Origin: SVQP01 sp045660125
Lineage (GTDB): Bacteria; Bacillota; Clostridia; Oscillospirales; CAG-272
Assembly: GCA_045660125.1 (NCBI GenBank)
Contig: JAZRDG010000095.1
Span: 1-41,828 of the forward strand
Direction: 5' to 3'
Length of the DNA: 41,828 bases
Shown: positions 7,868 through 15,446 of the stretch, piece by piece
Layout of the letters: each line of letters starts with the position of its first letter
Numbering within the stretch: the stretch's first letter is position 1
The notes under the pieces: model-generated
Seen by the model: only the letters and a program-made list of their open reading frames with translations
Databases searched by the model: none
What the model was told of the DNA's origin: nothing
Program-made: the position numbers and the translations under genes

Positions 7868-7896
7868 ATTATAACAAATCTTGGCGCGTTTGTCAA
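7868..7896 (-). promoter_or_regulatory. Consensus sigma-A promoter of the GltS-family gene
   Basis: Read on the minus strand: TTGACA (7896-7891), a 17-bp spacer, TATAAT (7873-7868), with an extended TGT before the -10. Both hexamers are exact consensus. The -35 lies in a 7-bp inverted repeat (CGCGTTT/AAACGCG) just beyond the stop codon of the upstream glycosidase-like gene. Confidence 0.9.
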
Positions 7897-7912
7897 GAAA
7901 AAACGCGGGATT

Positions 7913-10297
7913 TTAGTGCAGCGAGCGGTACAGGATGCGCAGCGTGTCCTCGTCCGTGATCTTTTGGCTTGCAATGATCACCAAACCGTCCTGTGTTTGC
8001 GTGATCTGCTTGCCTGCAGCTAAGAGGATATCGTTGGCATATACGTACTGCATGCCGTAGTGATTAAAGGTTTGCGCGCCTGCGCAGGAAAGCCCAAGCG
8101 TACCCTCCAAGAAGGAGACGGGGAGGTAGAGATCGGTGTTGCTTGCCAGCAGCACGCCAAGTGTGTTGTCCTCCACCAATCTTACCGACTTGCCGCCCAC
8201 GAAAGCGTTGTAGGAGCGGGATTTGAGCACGACCATGTCCTCGGTCAGTACTTCGGGGATCTTTGTCTCGGTCTGCACGGTGGTGTAGCGGTAGTTGTAT
8301 CTGCCGCTCGGAGCTGCGTCGCCCTGATCCAAAAATTCCATAATGTCGCCCGTGGGCACCGAATTGTCCGCCCACTTGAAATCAAAGGTGTCGCCCACGC
8401 CGAGCAGGGCACTGTCAACCTCGATCTGCAGCACCTTGCCCGAAAGGGTATAGCGTGCGCTGCCAACGCTCTCAAATTCCCACGCGTCCGTGCCCACAAA
8501 GCGTTCCACGGATACGTAGCCGTCCTTTTGTGCGCGGTTCAGCATAAAGTCATAGCCGTACCAGCCCGTCGCGTCGTTGCAATCTGCGTTGATGAACAGG
8601 TTCATCCAGCGCGCGCCCTCGGGAGCGGTGATATCGTCGGCACATTCTACGTAGAAATAGAGGTTTTCGGAGTCGCCGGATACCTTGGCGGTGACAATGT
8701 CGTTTCTGCCCGAGAAGTTGACGTACATGCCGTGCTCCTTGCCGCCCACGTGTCCGGGGGAGGTGCGGTGGGTCACGTCACCCTCGTAGTCGCGGTACTC
8801 GGGGCCTACTGCGTACCATTGACCGACAGAGCCGTCAATATCGATCGCCCATTGCCCAAACGCGCTCTCGATCTGCCTTGTGCCCTTGTAGGTGCGCAGG
8901 TTGATGGCGGTCTGATACAGGTAATTGTCGCCAAAGCCGCCCTTCATGGGCTCAAGGTCTCTGGAGTATTCGGGGTTGAACTGGTCAACGAAATAGGTGG
9001 TATAAGGGGAATTGGGGTCACCGGATACGTGGTATTCGCCTGCAAGGATCTGTCCGACGCCTGCAGCACCTGCGCCTGCGCCCGACCATCTGCCTGCGAT
9101 CCATTCGTTCCAGCCGGTCAGCATAAGCACGCGCGGATTGTTCTTGAATACCTTTTCAAATTGCTGATCAAAGGCAAGTCCGAGTCCCGAGGTGGTCTCT
9201 ATGATGGCAAAGCCGAAATTCCAGTCGCCCTCGTGTGCGGGCTTGCGCGTGCCTACGCAGCTGCGACCTGCCTGAAATCCGAACATATTGGTTGCCCAGA
9301 AGCCGCAGGTGGCGTACATTTGCTCAAAATCGCTCTTGCTCTCGCCATAGCCCTTGCTTTGCACGTTGCCGCTCCAAGCCCAGCAATTGATACCCTTGCG
9401 CTTGGCGTACCAATCCGATGCACCGATCGCCCAGGAATAGCGAACGGTAAAGAACTCGCGCTGCTCCTCGGTCATGTTCACGTCGTCGGTCAAAAGCAGC
9501 AGCGGCTTGTTATCCCAGTAAAGCCAGAGATCCTCGTAAAGACCGGGCTTGTATACCGTGTTGTAAAGCTCGGCAAACTCACCATCATACGCGCCGCAAA
9601 GGAATACGATCTTGGGAACGGCGTAGCCCTCTTGTCGCACCTCTTCCCAAACCTTGAGCAGCGCCATATGGCTGACTTGGTGAATATTGTTGTTGGTAAT
9701 ATCAAAGTACACGAAATCCACGCCCGCCTCGGCAAGCATGTAGGCGTGCTTGCGCAACACCCACTCGTCATTGGAGGAGTAGTAGCCGAAATAGGGCTGT
9801 GCCCAATAGTGGGGATGCCCCTCGCCACCCTCCTGCATGACCTCGTAAAGCTTATCCACGCCGCCCTCTAAATAGGCTGCGTAGTGGTCGGAGGGAGAGA
9901 TCTCGGAAAGCGTGCTCTGGTCGCGGTCACGCCACAAAAAGTAGAACATACCAACCAGGTTGGCGGTAGGATCATCGGTCTTTGCTGCGTCGGGCGAGGA
10001 GCGATCCGCGCCGTCCGTGACTACCCACGTGTCGACAAACACGTCGCGCGTGGCGGGCAGAATGCCGTTGTTGTTGGGATCGTTGTTTTCGTAGGTGTAC
10101 AGGGGGAGCAGCAGATCGGTGGTGGTGACAAAACCGTCTGCCTTGGGGATATCGGTCTCTGCCTTTTCGGGGGCGGTTGAGTCCTCGGGCAGGGTCTGCT
10201 CGGGGGTGTCCGTGCCGCCTTGGCAGGAGATCAGCACGGCACAAAGCGTGCAGCAAAGCAGGAGCATGCATAAAATCGGGATCAGTGTGCGTCTCAT
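7913..10297 (-). CDS. Surface lipoprotein with glycoside-hydrolase-like barrel and CBM9-like domain
   Basis: The 794-residue product is an exported lipoprotein (lipobox L-I-S-C, Cys25). Residues about 113-475 look like a TIM-barrel of the GH99/GH71/WbsX type: D-F-V-Y-F-D-I-T near 194-201 and G-W-N-E-W at 395-399. I cannot assign a CAZy family or prove catalysis. Residues about 478-690 resemble a family-9-like carbohydrate-binding module, with aromatic-rich strands and a Y-V-E-C-A-D-D segment. The last 90 residues recall a copper-amine-oxidase-N-like domain, with Y-L-P-V-S-F-L. The ATG at 10297 is chosen because of AGGAGG just upstream and an ATGA overlap with the preceding gene. It probably acts on, or binds, an external glycan together with its upstream neighbour. 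Confidence 0.75.
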   Translation of the reverse strand: MRRTLIPILCMLLLCCTLCAVLISCQGGTDTPEQTLPEDSTAPEKAETDIPKADGFVTTTDLLLPLYTYENNDPNNNGILPATRDVFVDTWVVTDGADRSSPDAAKTDDPTANLVGMFYFLWRDRDQSTLSEISPSDHYAAYLEGGVDKLYEVMQEGGEGHPHYWAQPYFGYYSSNDEWVLRKHAYMLAEAGVDFVYFDITNNNIHQVSHMALLKVWEEVRQEGYAVPKIVFLCGAYDGEFAELYNTVYKPGLYEDLWLYWDNKPLLLLTDDVNMTEEQREFFTVRYSWAIGASDWYAKRKGINCWAWSGNVQSKGYGESKSDFEQMYATCGFWATNMFGFQAGRSCVGTRKPAHEGDWNFGFAIIETTSGLGLAFDQQFEKVFKNNPRVLMLTGWNEWIAGRWSGAGAGAAGVGQILAGEYHVSGDPNSPYTTYFVDQFNPEYSRDLEPMKGGFGDNYLYQTAINLRTYKGTRQIESAFGQWAIDIDGSVGQWYAVGPEYRDYEGDVTHRTSPGHVGGKEHGMYVNFSGRNDIVTAKVSGDSENLYFYVECADDITAPEGARWMNLFINADCNDATGWYGYDFMLNRAQKDGYVSVERFVGTDAWEFESVGSARYTLSGKVLQIEVDSALLGVGDTFDFKWADNSVPTGDIMEFLDQGDAAPSGRYNYRYTTVQTETKIPEVLTEDMVVLKSRSYNAFVGGKSVRLVEDNTLGVLLASNTDLYLPVSFLEGTLGLSCAGAQTFNHYGMQYVYANDILLAAGKQITQTQDGLVIIASQKITDEDTLRILYRSLH

Positions 10298-11298
10298 ACG
10301 GCGTCCTCCTTTTTTGCTTTGATCATACAGGGCAGGGCACACAGCATAGCCACGGGCAAAAGCGAAAGGATAGCAGCGCCGCAGCCTTGCTCGGGCTGCT
10401 CGGTGGGCTGCGTGTCAGCTTGTGCTTGCGTGGTCTGCTCGGGCTGCGTGGCAGGCTCGATCTCGGGCGTAGCCGGCTCGGTCCAGACGTCGGTATAAAT
10501 TGCGTTGACTACAAGGTCGCCGCCCTGTTCCAGCGAGTAAGGCTCCCACGCGCCGCTCTTACCGGGAATCTGCGGCACGCCGGGCTCAAAAAAGGGCGCG
10601 CCGTCGTCGGTGTAGGTGGTGGAGTAGATCACCTTGCCGTCCACAACGAAATCGATTTTATAAGTCGTGACCTTGGGCTTGAGCGAGGGATCTACCTCTG
10701 CGGCAAACGCGCGCGCATCGTCCTCGCTTGCGTAAAAGCGGATAAAGGCAATGTCAATGGTGTCGCCTGCCTTAGCACCCGATGCCAAGGGGTCAAGTCG
10801 AAAGGCGTAAAGCGTTTCGTTTGCCGCCTTGCCCCATGCCGAGGTGCAGTCCACAACCACGGCGTGCCATTCGCCGTCGGTCTTGTAGGTCCAGTCCACG
10901 TGCGTGCCGCCGTCACCCCAATGCGCGCCGCCCGAGCGGTTGGTGAAAAATTCACCCTTGCCGATCTTGGCGGTGGTGCGGTATTTGATCACAACGTAGG
11001 CAAGGTCGGTGCCGTATCCCTTGGGGGCGTGCGCGTCACCAAACTTGAAATAAGGGTCGTCGCCCGTGGCGGTAAAGGTCACGTAGCCGTCGGTCGCGGC
11101 AGGGGAGACCTCAACCATCATCAGCTCGTTCAGACCGTAGTACGCTTTGACGTCCTCGATCTCGGTTGTAAAGTCATACGCGAAGGTGCAAGGGTACTGC
11201 TCGGCAGCGTCGCTCTCATCGGCGTAAACCGAAAGAGAAAGCGCGCAAAAGCACAAAATCAGCAGCACCGAGAGGAAAAACGAAATCATTTTTTTCAT
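10294..11298 (-). CDS. Secreted, C-terminally anchored protein with B-repeat-like domain
   Basis: The 334-residue product has a signal peptide (1-26, ending S-V-Y-A). A beta-rich domain follows (about 30-205) that could be a carbohydrate-binding jelly roll. A segment at 212-268 resembles the InlB B-repeat/Listeria-Bacteroides repeat fold. Then come a Pro/Thr/Gln/Glu-rich spacer (272-304), one hydrophobic helix (307-326) and a Lys-containing tail. This is the layout of a cell-surface protein held in the membrane, without an LPXTG motif. Its stop overlaps the next gene as ATGA, so the two are co-translated and probably work together at the surface. The domain assignments are by eye and moderately uncertain. 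Confidence 0.72.
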   Translation of the reverse strand: MKKMISFFLSVLLILCFCALSLSVYADESDAAEQYPCTFAYDFTTEIEDVKAYYGLNELMMVEVSPAATDGYVTFTATGDDPYFKFGDAHAPKGYGTDLAYVVIKYRTTAKIGKGEFFTNRSGGAHWGDGGTHVDWTYKTDGEWHAVVVDCTSAWGKAANETLYAFRLDPLASGAKAGDTIDIAFIRFYASEDDARAFAAEVDPSLKPKVTTYKIDFVVDGKVIYSTTYTDDGAPFFEPGVPQIPGKSGAWEPYSLEQGGDLVVNAIYTDVWTEPATPEIEPATQPEQTTQAQADTQPTEQPEQGCGAAILSLLPVAMLCALPCMIKAKKEDAV

Positions 11299-11352
11299 TT
11301 TTGATCTCCTTTCGTAGAAAGCAAGGCAAAAACGCTTTGCTCTGATGGTATG

Positions 11353-11381
11353 ATTGTACCATAAAAATGCAAAAATTGCAA
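11353..11381 (-). promoter_or_regulatory. Sigma-A promoter of the surface-protein operon
   Basis: Minus strand: TTGCAA (11381-11376), a 17-bp spacer, TACAAT (11358-11353), extended by TGG. The -10 lies inside an inverted repeat, ATGGTA-6-TACCAT (11345-11362), which could be an operator. Confidence 0.75.
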
Positions 11382-11472
11382 GGGAAATTGGGCAGGATCG
11401 CCAAAGTTTATCAAAGACGGTATGATTTTTTTGAAAAGATGCGATTTTTTATAAAAATTTTCCGTAATCCTA

Positions 11473-11501
11473 TTGCATTTTATGATGAAGTATGATATAA
11501 T
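11473..11501 (+). promoter_or_regulatory. Extended -10 promoter of secG
   Basis: TTGCAT (11473-11478), a 17-bp spacer, TATAAT (11496-11501) with TGA before it. The -35 is poor but the extended -10 compensates. A palindrome, TACCATGGTA (11501-11510), covers the likely start site. Confidence 0.7.
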
Positions 11502-11575
11502 ACCATGGTATGACGGTCGAAAGGCCCGGGTTATTCCCGCATCGTAGGATGATTTGAAACGGAGGATATATACAG

Positions 11576-11896
11576 ATGAAAGATTTTTTGGTAGCTATCA
11601 GCGGCTGGAAGACGGCAAACCCTGCAGGTGCTGAAGTAGTTGGCGGCGTTGTTTTCGCGCTGGCAATCGTTCTGATCCTGCTCTCCATCGGTCTGGTTAT
11701 CGCAGTTCTGATGCAGTCCTCGAAGGACCACAAGCTGTCCGGTGCAATCGCCGGCGGTGCTGACACCTTCTTCGGCAAGACCAAGGGCAACACCCTGGAT
11801 AAGCTGTTCTCTAAGCTGACCATTATCGGTTCCGCTCTGTTCGTTGTGATCGTTGTCGCAATGTACGTGCTGATCAACTGGTACACCTTGGCTTAA
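11576..11896 (+). CDS. secG: Preprotein translocase subunit SecG
   Basis: The 106-residue product is SecG, the small subunit that assists SecYE and SecA in protein export. It has two transmembrane helices (about 20-46 and 80-100) joined by a cytoplasmic loop carrying the family signature L-M-Q-S-S-K followed by G-A-I-A-G-G-A and F-F-G-K-T-K-G. An N-terminal extension of about 18 residues is present. The ribosome-binding site CGGAGG lies 8-10 bases before the ATG. The gene has its own promoter and terminator, so it is a single-gene unit. In many Bacillota secG precedes rnr and smpB, but not here. Confidence 0.95.
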   Translation: MKDFLVAISGWKTANPAGAEVVGGVVFALAIVLILLSIGLVIAVLMQSSKDHKLSGAIAGGADTFFGKTKGNTLDKLFSKLTIIGSALFVVIVVAMYVLINWYTLA

Positions 11897-11912
11897 AGAC
11901 AACCAAGAAAGA

Positions 11913-11950
11913 AAAACTCCGCGCAAAGGTTGCGCGGAGTTTTCTTTTTT
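11913..11950 (+). terminator. secG terminator
   Basis: A 14-bp stem (11913-11926 with 11930-11943, loop AGG) has a core ACTCCGCGCAA and runs into a T-rich tail ending in TTTTTT (11945-11950). Confidence 0.93.
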
Positions 11951-11961
11951 ACGCCTTATCC

Positions 11962-11990
11962 TTGACATCGGGCGCGTTTTGTGGTAGTAT
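11962..11990 (+). promoter_or_regulatory. Sigma-A promoter of the D,D-carboxypeptidase gene
   Basis: Exact TTGACA (11962-11967), a 17-bp spacer, TAGTAT (11985-11990), with TGG extension. The predicted start is about 25 bases before the ATG at 12024. Confidence 0.85.
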
Positions 11991-12023
11991 ATATATAAGA
12001 ATTGCAATGTTGTGAGGACGTAT

Positions 12024-13244
12024 ATGAATCAACGTAATCAACAAAATAAAACACCGAGTTCAGGCCCCGAGATGCGGCAGCTGACCTTCCTTGCCGTCAT
12101 TTTGGCGGTGCTGTTGGTGCTGGTGCTGGGCAGCTTTTTTGTCTTCCAGCTTGTCATTGAGCCCATGCTTGACAGAAACGATTCACCCACCATCAACGAT
12201 CGCCCCGGCTCAAACTGGAGCGAGCAGGTGCAGGGCGGACAGCAGGGCGAGATCGATGACCAGACGGGATTTTTCCAGAGCATCTGGGCAGGCATTCTCA
12301 ACCTTTTTGCGCCCGTGGACGTGCCCGGGACCAATCCCGGCGGCGTGATCGATGATCCCGAGGCAACCTATCCCTTCTCCGGCAATGCGCTTTCGGGCGC
12401 AGCCTTGCCCGTGGGCAGCGGTGCTACGGTGACGGATAGCACGACCGACTCCAAATACGCCATCTTAGTCAACGCCGCCGATGGCAGCGTGCTGGCTTCC
12501 GAGCTGGCGGACGAGCGCATGTTCCCCGCGTCCATGACCAAGATCATGACGCTGCTGGTTGCCGTCGAGAGATTGCCGCACGAGCAAAGCCTGCAGGATC
12601 TGGTCAAGATCACCGAAGAGGTGCAGGAGGAGATGCGCAACAAAAATTCCTCGGGCATGCTTTCTCCCAAGGAATACGCAGGCGACGAGCTGAGCGTGGA
12701 ATCCATGCTGTATGCAATTGCCTTGGAATCCGACGGCGTGGCTTGCATTGAGATCGCCAAGTACATAGCAGGCTCGGAGCAGGCGTTTGTCGAGCTGATG
12801 AACCAAAAGGCGCAGGAGCTGGGGCTGACGGGCACGCATTTTGTCAACACACACGGCTTGCATGACGATAACCACTACTCCACCGCGCGCGAAATGGCAG
12901 CCATCATGCGCTATGCAATGCAAAACGAGCTGTGCGCCAAGATCATGTCCGCCGAGCGTTATAACGCAACGGGGCATTATCTCAAGAACGGTCAGCCTGC
13001 AACCTATACCTTCTATTTTACACACAGCTATCTTGCCGATGCGCTTGGCAGATATCCGGCATATGCTCAGCAAGTGCCGATCGTGGCAGCCAAAACGGGT
13101 CTGGAGACCGAGGCAAAGTATTGCCTTGCTTCCTATATTGTGGATGCAAACGGCAACGCCTACGTTTGCGTAACGGCATTTGCAGGCGGTCAGCTTGCAT
13201 ATATGGACGATCACGCCGGTCTGTATAACAAATACGCAAAATAA
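12024..13244 (+). CDS. D-alanyl-D-alanine carboxypeptidase-like protein (S11), altered SxN motif
   Basis: The 406-residue product belongs to peptidase family S11 (PBP5/DacA/DacF), which trims the terminal D-Ala from peptidoglycan stem peptides. A membrane helix at 20-45 anchors it, and a Gly/Asp-rich linker (50-140) leads to the catalytic domain. Motif 1 S170-M-T-K173 and motif 3 K357-T-G are intact. The position of motif 2, S-G-N in E. coli PBP5, reads S236-D-G238 in a gap-free local alignment, so the conserved Asn is replaced by Gly and the following Asp by Val. Activity may therefore be reduced or altered. I chose the ATG at 12024 because AGGA precedes it by 5 bases; a GTG at 12012 is upstream. 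It is flanked by its own promoter and terminator. Confidence 0.88.
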   Translation: MNQRNQQNKTPSSGPEMRQLTFLAVILAVLLVLVLGSFFVFQLVIEPMLDRNDSPTINDRPGSNWSEQVQGGQQGEIDDQTGFFQSIWAGILNLFAPVDVPGTNPGGVIDDPEATYPFSGNALSGAALPVGSGATVTDSTTDSKYAILVNAADGSVLASELADERMFPASMTKIMTLLVAVERLPHEQSLQDLVKITEEVQEEMRNKNSSGMLSPKEYAGDELSVESMLYAIALESDGVACIEIAKYIAGSEQAFVELMNQKAQELGLTGTHFVNTHGLHDDNHYSTAREMAAIMRYAMQNELCAKIMSAERYNATGHYLKNGQPATYTFYFTHSYLADALGRYPAYAQQVPIVAAKTGLETEAKYCLASYIVDANGNAYVCVTAFAGGQLAYMDDHAGLYNKYAK

Positions 13245-13253
13245 TATCTTCAC

Positions 13254-13295
13254 GATACGGACTGCCGCGACACAGGGGCAGTCCGTGTCTTTTTT
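13254..13295 (+). terminator. Terminator after the D,D-carboxypeptidase gene
   Basis: A long stem, ACGGACTGCC (13257-13266) with 13277-13286, extended by three further pairs, is followed by TCTTTTTT. Confidence 0.9.
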
Positions 13296-13338
13296 CCTTC
13301 CGATTTCATAATATGACATGGAAAAGGAGGGATTTGAT

Positions 13339-13944
13339 ATGCTACTTTACAAGCCCTATGACCGCACGCGTGCGGTCGAATATGCGCGCCGCTGGGCGCG
13401 CTCGCGCAATCCGCTGTTTATCAATTTCACGGGGTACGGGGGAGATTGCACCAGCTTTGTCTCGCAAAGCGTGCTGGCAGGCAGCTGCGAGATGAACTTT
13501 ACGCCCACGTTCGGGTGGTATTACCTCTCGCCCGCCGACCGCGCGCCTGCGTGGAGCAGCGTGGAATCGTTTTACGATTTTATCACGGGCGCACCTGCCT
13601 TTGCCGCGGAAAACGGCGGCACGGGCCCTTACGGTCGCGAGGTAAGCAGGGCAGAGGTTGCCCCGGGTGACGTGGTGCAGCTTGCGGACAGCGAGGGGGA
13701 TTTTTACCACACGCTGATCATCACGGAGCTTCGCGGCGGCGAAATTTTGGTTGCGGCGCACTCGGACGACGCGCTGGACAGAAGGCTGTCCACCTACGTC
13801 AACGCCGCCTCGCAGAGATTTATCCGCATTGAGGGCGTGCGCGTGGAGGTGCCCGAGGAAAGCTGCTATTTCGATCTGCTGGAGGGCGTTGCGCTTTCGG
13901 GCGACGGTGTGATACCGCCGGCGGACAGAGCGGGCGATCAATGA
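13339..13944 (+). CDS. Amidase-domain (amidase_6-like) protein
   Basis: The 201-residue product resembles the putative amidase domain found in Bacillota proteins (amidase_6, an NlpC/P60-like papain fold). The core motif G-Y-G-G-D-C37-T-S-F-V-S-Q supplies the presumed catalytic Cys, and F-Y-H124-T the His. Members are thought to cut amide bonds in cell-wall peptides, but activity is unproven. No signal peptide is seen, so either it is cytosolic or exported by another route. I chose the ATG at 13339 because AGGAGG (13325-13330) lies just before it; the ATG at 13318 precedes that site. The last codons and the TGA lie inside a palindromic intergenic repeat. Confidence 0.75.
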   Translation: MLLYKPYDRTRAVEYARRWARSRNPLFINFTGYGGDCTSFVSQSVLAGSCEMNFTPTFGWYYLSPADRAPAWSSVESFYDFITGAPAFAAENGGTGPYGREVSRAEVAPGDVVQLADSEGDFYHTLIITELRGGEILVAAHSDDALDRRLSTYVNAASQRFIRIEGVRVEVPEESCYFDLLEGVALSGDGVIPPADRAGDQ

Positions 13945-14019
13945 TCGCCCCTACGAATTACACTGCGGGGCATTTACAAAAATACGGTTTTACCTGTAGG
14001 GGCGATCAGTGATCGCCCG
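13932..14019. repeat. Pair of palindromic GGGCGATCA/TGATCGCCC repeats
   Basis: Two copies of the palindrome GGGCGATCA-N-TGATCGCCC lie at 13932-13950 and 14000-14018. The first is followed by CCTACG and the second preceded by GTAG, so the copies face each other as an inverted pair about 50 bases apart. The first copy contains the stop codon of the amidase-like gene (TGA at 13942-13944). The layout suggests a small non-coding repeat, REP- or MITE-like, that may also form a transcript-end hairpin. Confidence 0.75.
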
Positions 14020-14080
14020 TAGATTGAAAACGCATTTGATGCAATAGAATTCAAAAAATTAAAAAATATTTTCAAAAAAG

Positions 14081-14107
14081 TGAAACCAAACGAAAAAATT
14101 CCTGTCT
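14081..14107 (+). promoter_or_regulatory. Putative ECF-sigma promoter upstream of the sigma gene
   Basis: TGAAAC (14081-14086), a 16-base spacer, TGTC (14103-14106). This resembles the SigW-type ECF promoter (TGAAAC-N16-CGTA), which suggests autoregulation. The AGAGGTGAG ribosome-binding site follows about 20 bases later. Confidence 0.55.
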
Positions 14108-14138
14108 TGATAGATGAAGGACAAAAAGAGGTGAGATT

Positions 14139-14687
14139 ATGGAGGACAAACTGATTGTGGATCTGTACTGGGCGAGAAACGAGGATGCCATCACGCAGAC
14201 CTCGGTCAAGTACGGCGGTATGATGCACGCGACGTCCAAATCGATCGTGGGATCGCACGAGGATGCCGAGGAATGCGTCAACGATGCGTACCTGGCTGCA
14301 TGGAATTCCATGCCCGAAAACCGCCCGACCTATCTGGGCGGGTACATGGCAAAGATCATTCGCAATATTTCTCTTAACCGCTATGATCGCAACCACGCTG
14401 CCAAAAGGGGCGGCGTGCAGGTAGCGTTCGAGGAGCTGGAGGAATGCATTGCAGACCTGCAAACGCCTGCGGAGCAATACGAGCAGGGCTGCTTGCGCGA
14501 GGTGCTGGATGATTTTTTGGCAGGGCTTGAGCCCGAAAAGCGCATCATCTTTCTGCGCAGATATTTCTATACCGACTCGATCGCGCAGATCGCGCAGCGC
14601 ATGCAGGTCAGCGAGGGTAAGGTCAAAAGCATACTGTTTCGTTTACGCACACAACTCGCTGAAACCTTAAAGGAGGCAGGCATATGA
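14139..14687 (+). CDS. ECF-type RNA polymerase sigma factor
   Basis: The 182-residue product is a group-4 (ECF) sigma factor. Region 2 spans about 15-85 with the D-A-E-E-C-V-N-D-A-Y-L-A-A-W signature. A short linker follows, and region 4 spans about 120-178 with a helix-turn-helix (S-I-A-Q-I-A-Q-R-M-Q-V-S-E-G-K-V-K-S). It would direct polymerase to a small regulon when released from its partner. A GAGGTGA site lies just before the start. The gene ends in an ATGA overlap with a membrane protein that is probably its anti-sigma factor. A close paralogue with the same layout lies at 22026-22583. Confidence 0.92.
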   Translation: MEDKLIVDLYWARNEDAITQTSVKYGGMMHATSKSIVGSHEDAEECVNDAYLAAWNSMPENRPTYLGGYMAKIIRNISLNRYDRNHAAKRGGVQVAFEELEECIADLQTPAEQYEQGCLREVLDDFLAGLEPEKRIIFLRRYFYTDSIAQIAQRMQVSEGKVKSILFRLRTQLAETLKEAGI

Positions 14688-15289
14688 ACGGGCGCAGACT
14701 TTACGAGGAAATCGGCTACGTGGACGAGCGGTATCTGCAAGAGGCAGCCACCTATCGCGCACGCAAAAAATCTCCCGCATGGCGTGCCTTACTGATCGCG
14801 GCGGCACTGCTGCTGAGCTTTGCCTTGTTGCTTGGCACGGTGGCTGCAGGCGTGACCATCGGTGTGATCGGTGCGCTGATCAACAGCGGTGAGCAAGAAC
14901 CCGAGCCCTTGGCACCCATTGCACAAATGGAGCAGGCGATGGCAGGGGAGCAGCACGCCTCTCTCTCGGCAGAGCAGCTGGATTTCTTTGGCAGACCCAC
15001 GCTGATCTGGAGCGAGCTTGGCAGTGACGAATATCACAGCGTCATGCTTTCCACCTACGAGTGCAATGATCTTGTGTACCTGATGCAGACAGACAGACGC
15101 GAATACACCGCGCAAAGCGATGCACCCAAGTATCAGATCTGGCTTTGCTTTGGTGACGGTGTGGTCGTTTCTCCTTATCTCAAAAATACGCCTGGCAACG
15201 CCGCACGTGGCGAGGTGTTTGATTATGACCCCGAGCTGGAAATGAGCGATGATTTGGCAGAGTATATTGCCGAGTGCATTGGAAGTTGA
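14684..15289 (+). CDS. Probable membrane anti-sigma factor
   Basis: The 201-residue product begins with a short cytosolic segment containing I-G-Y-V-D-E-R-Y-L-x-E-A, a pattern I know from the partner genes of clostridial ECF factors. One transmembrane helix follows (about 34-62), then an extracytoplasmic domain of about 135 residues with no motif I recognise. The ATGA overlap with the sigma gene implies coupled translation at a fixed ratio. The simplest role is to hold the sigma factor at the membrane until an envelope signal arrives. That is inferred from context; no zinc-binding anti-sigma motif is visible. Confidence 0.75.
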   Translation: MNGRRLYEEIGYVDERYLQEAATYRARKKSPAWRALLIAAALLLSFALLLGTVAAGVTIGVIGALINSGEQEPEPLAPIAQMEQAMAGEQHASLSAEQLDFFGRPTLIWSELGSDEYHSVMLSTYECNDLVYLMQTDRREYTAQSDAPKYQIWLCFGDGVVVSPYLKNTPGNAARGEVFDYDPELEMSDDLAEYIAECIGS

Positions 15290-15373
15290 TCTCTTTTTGT
15301 CCAAAATCGAAAATGAAGCAATAGCGTGAAGGATTACTCTATCTGCGTGTTCAGTATGCATTCACGCAAAAAT

Positions 15374-15446
15374 TTCACCGTGGAGCAAAGCTCCGCGGTG
15401 AAGCTTCAAAACTATTTGCGCCGCCACAGGCGGCAAGGAGGTTAAT
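15374..15446 (+). promoter_or_regulatory. Two-hairpin leader abutting the VWA gene start
   Basis: A 13-bp hairpin (15374-15386 with 15390-15402, loop AAA, one G-T pair; half TTCACCGTGGAG) is followed 17 bases later by GCCGCC-ACA-GGCGGC (15420-15434). That hairpin runs straight into the ribosome-binding site AAGGAGG (15435-15441) and the ATG at 15447. The same order of two hairpins and site occurs before the ABC gene at 30180. The second hairpin and the same start context occur before pyrE. Confidence 0.8.
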
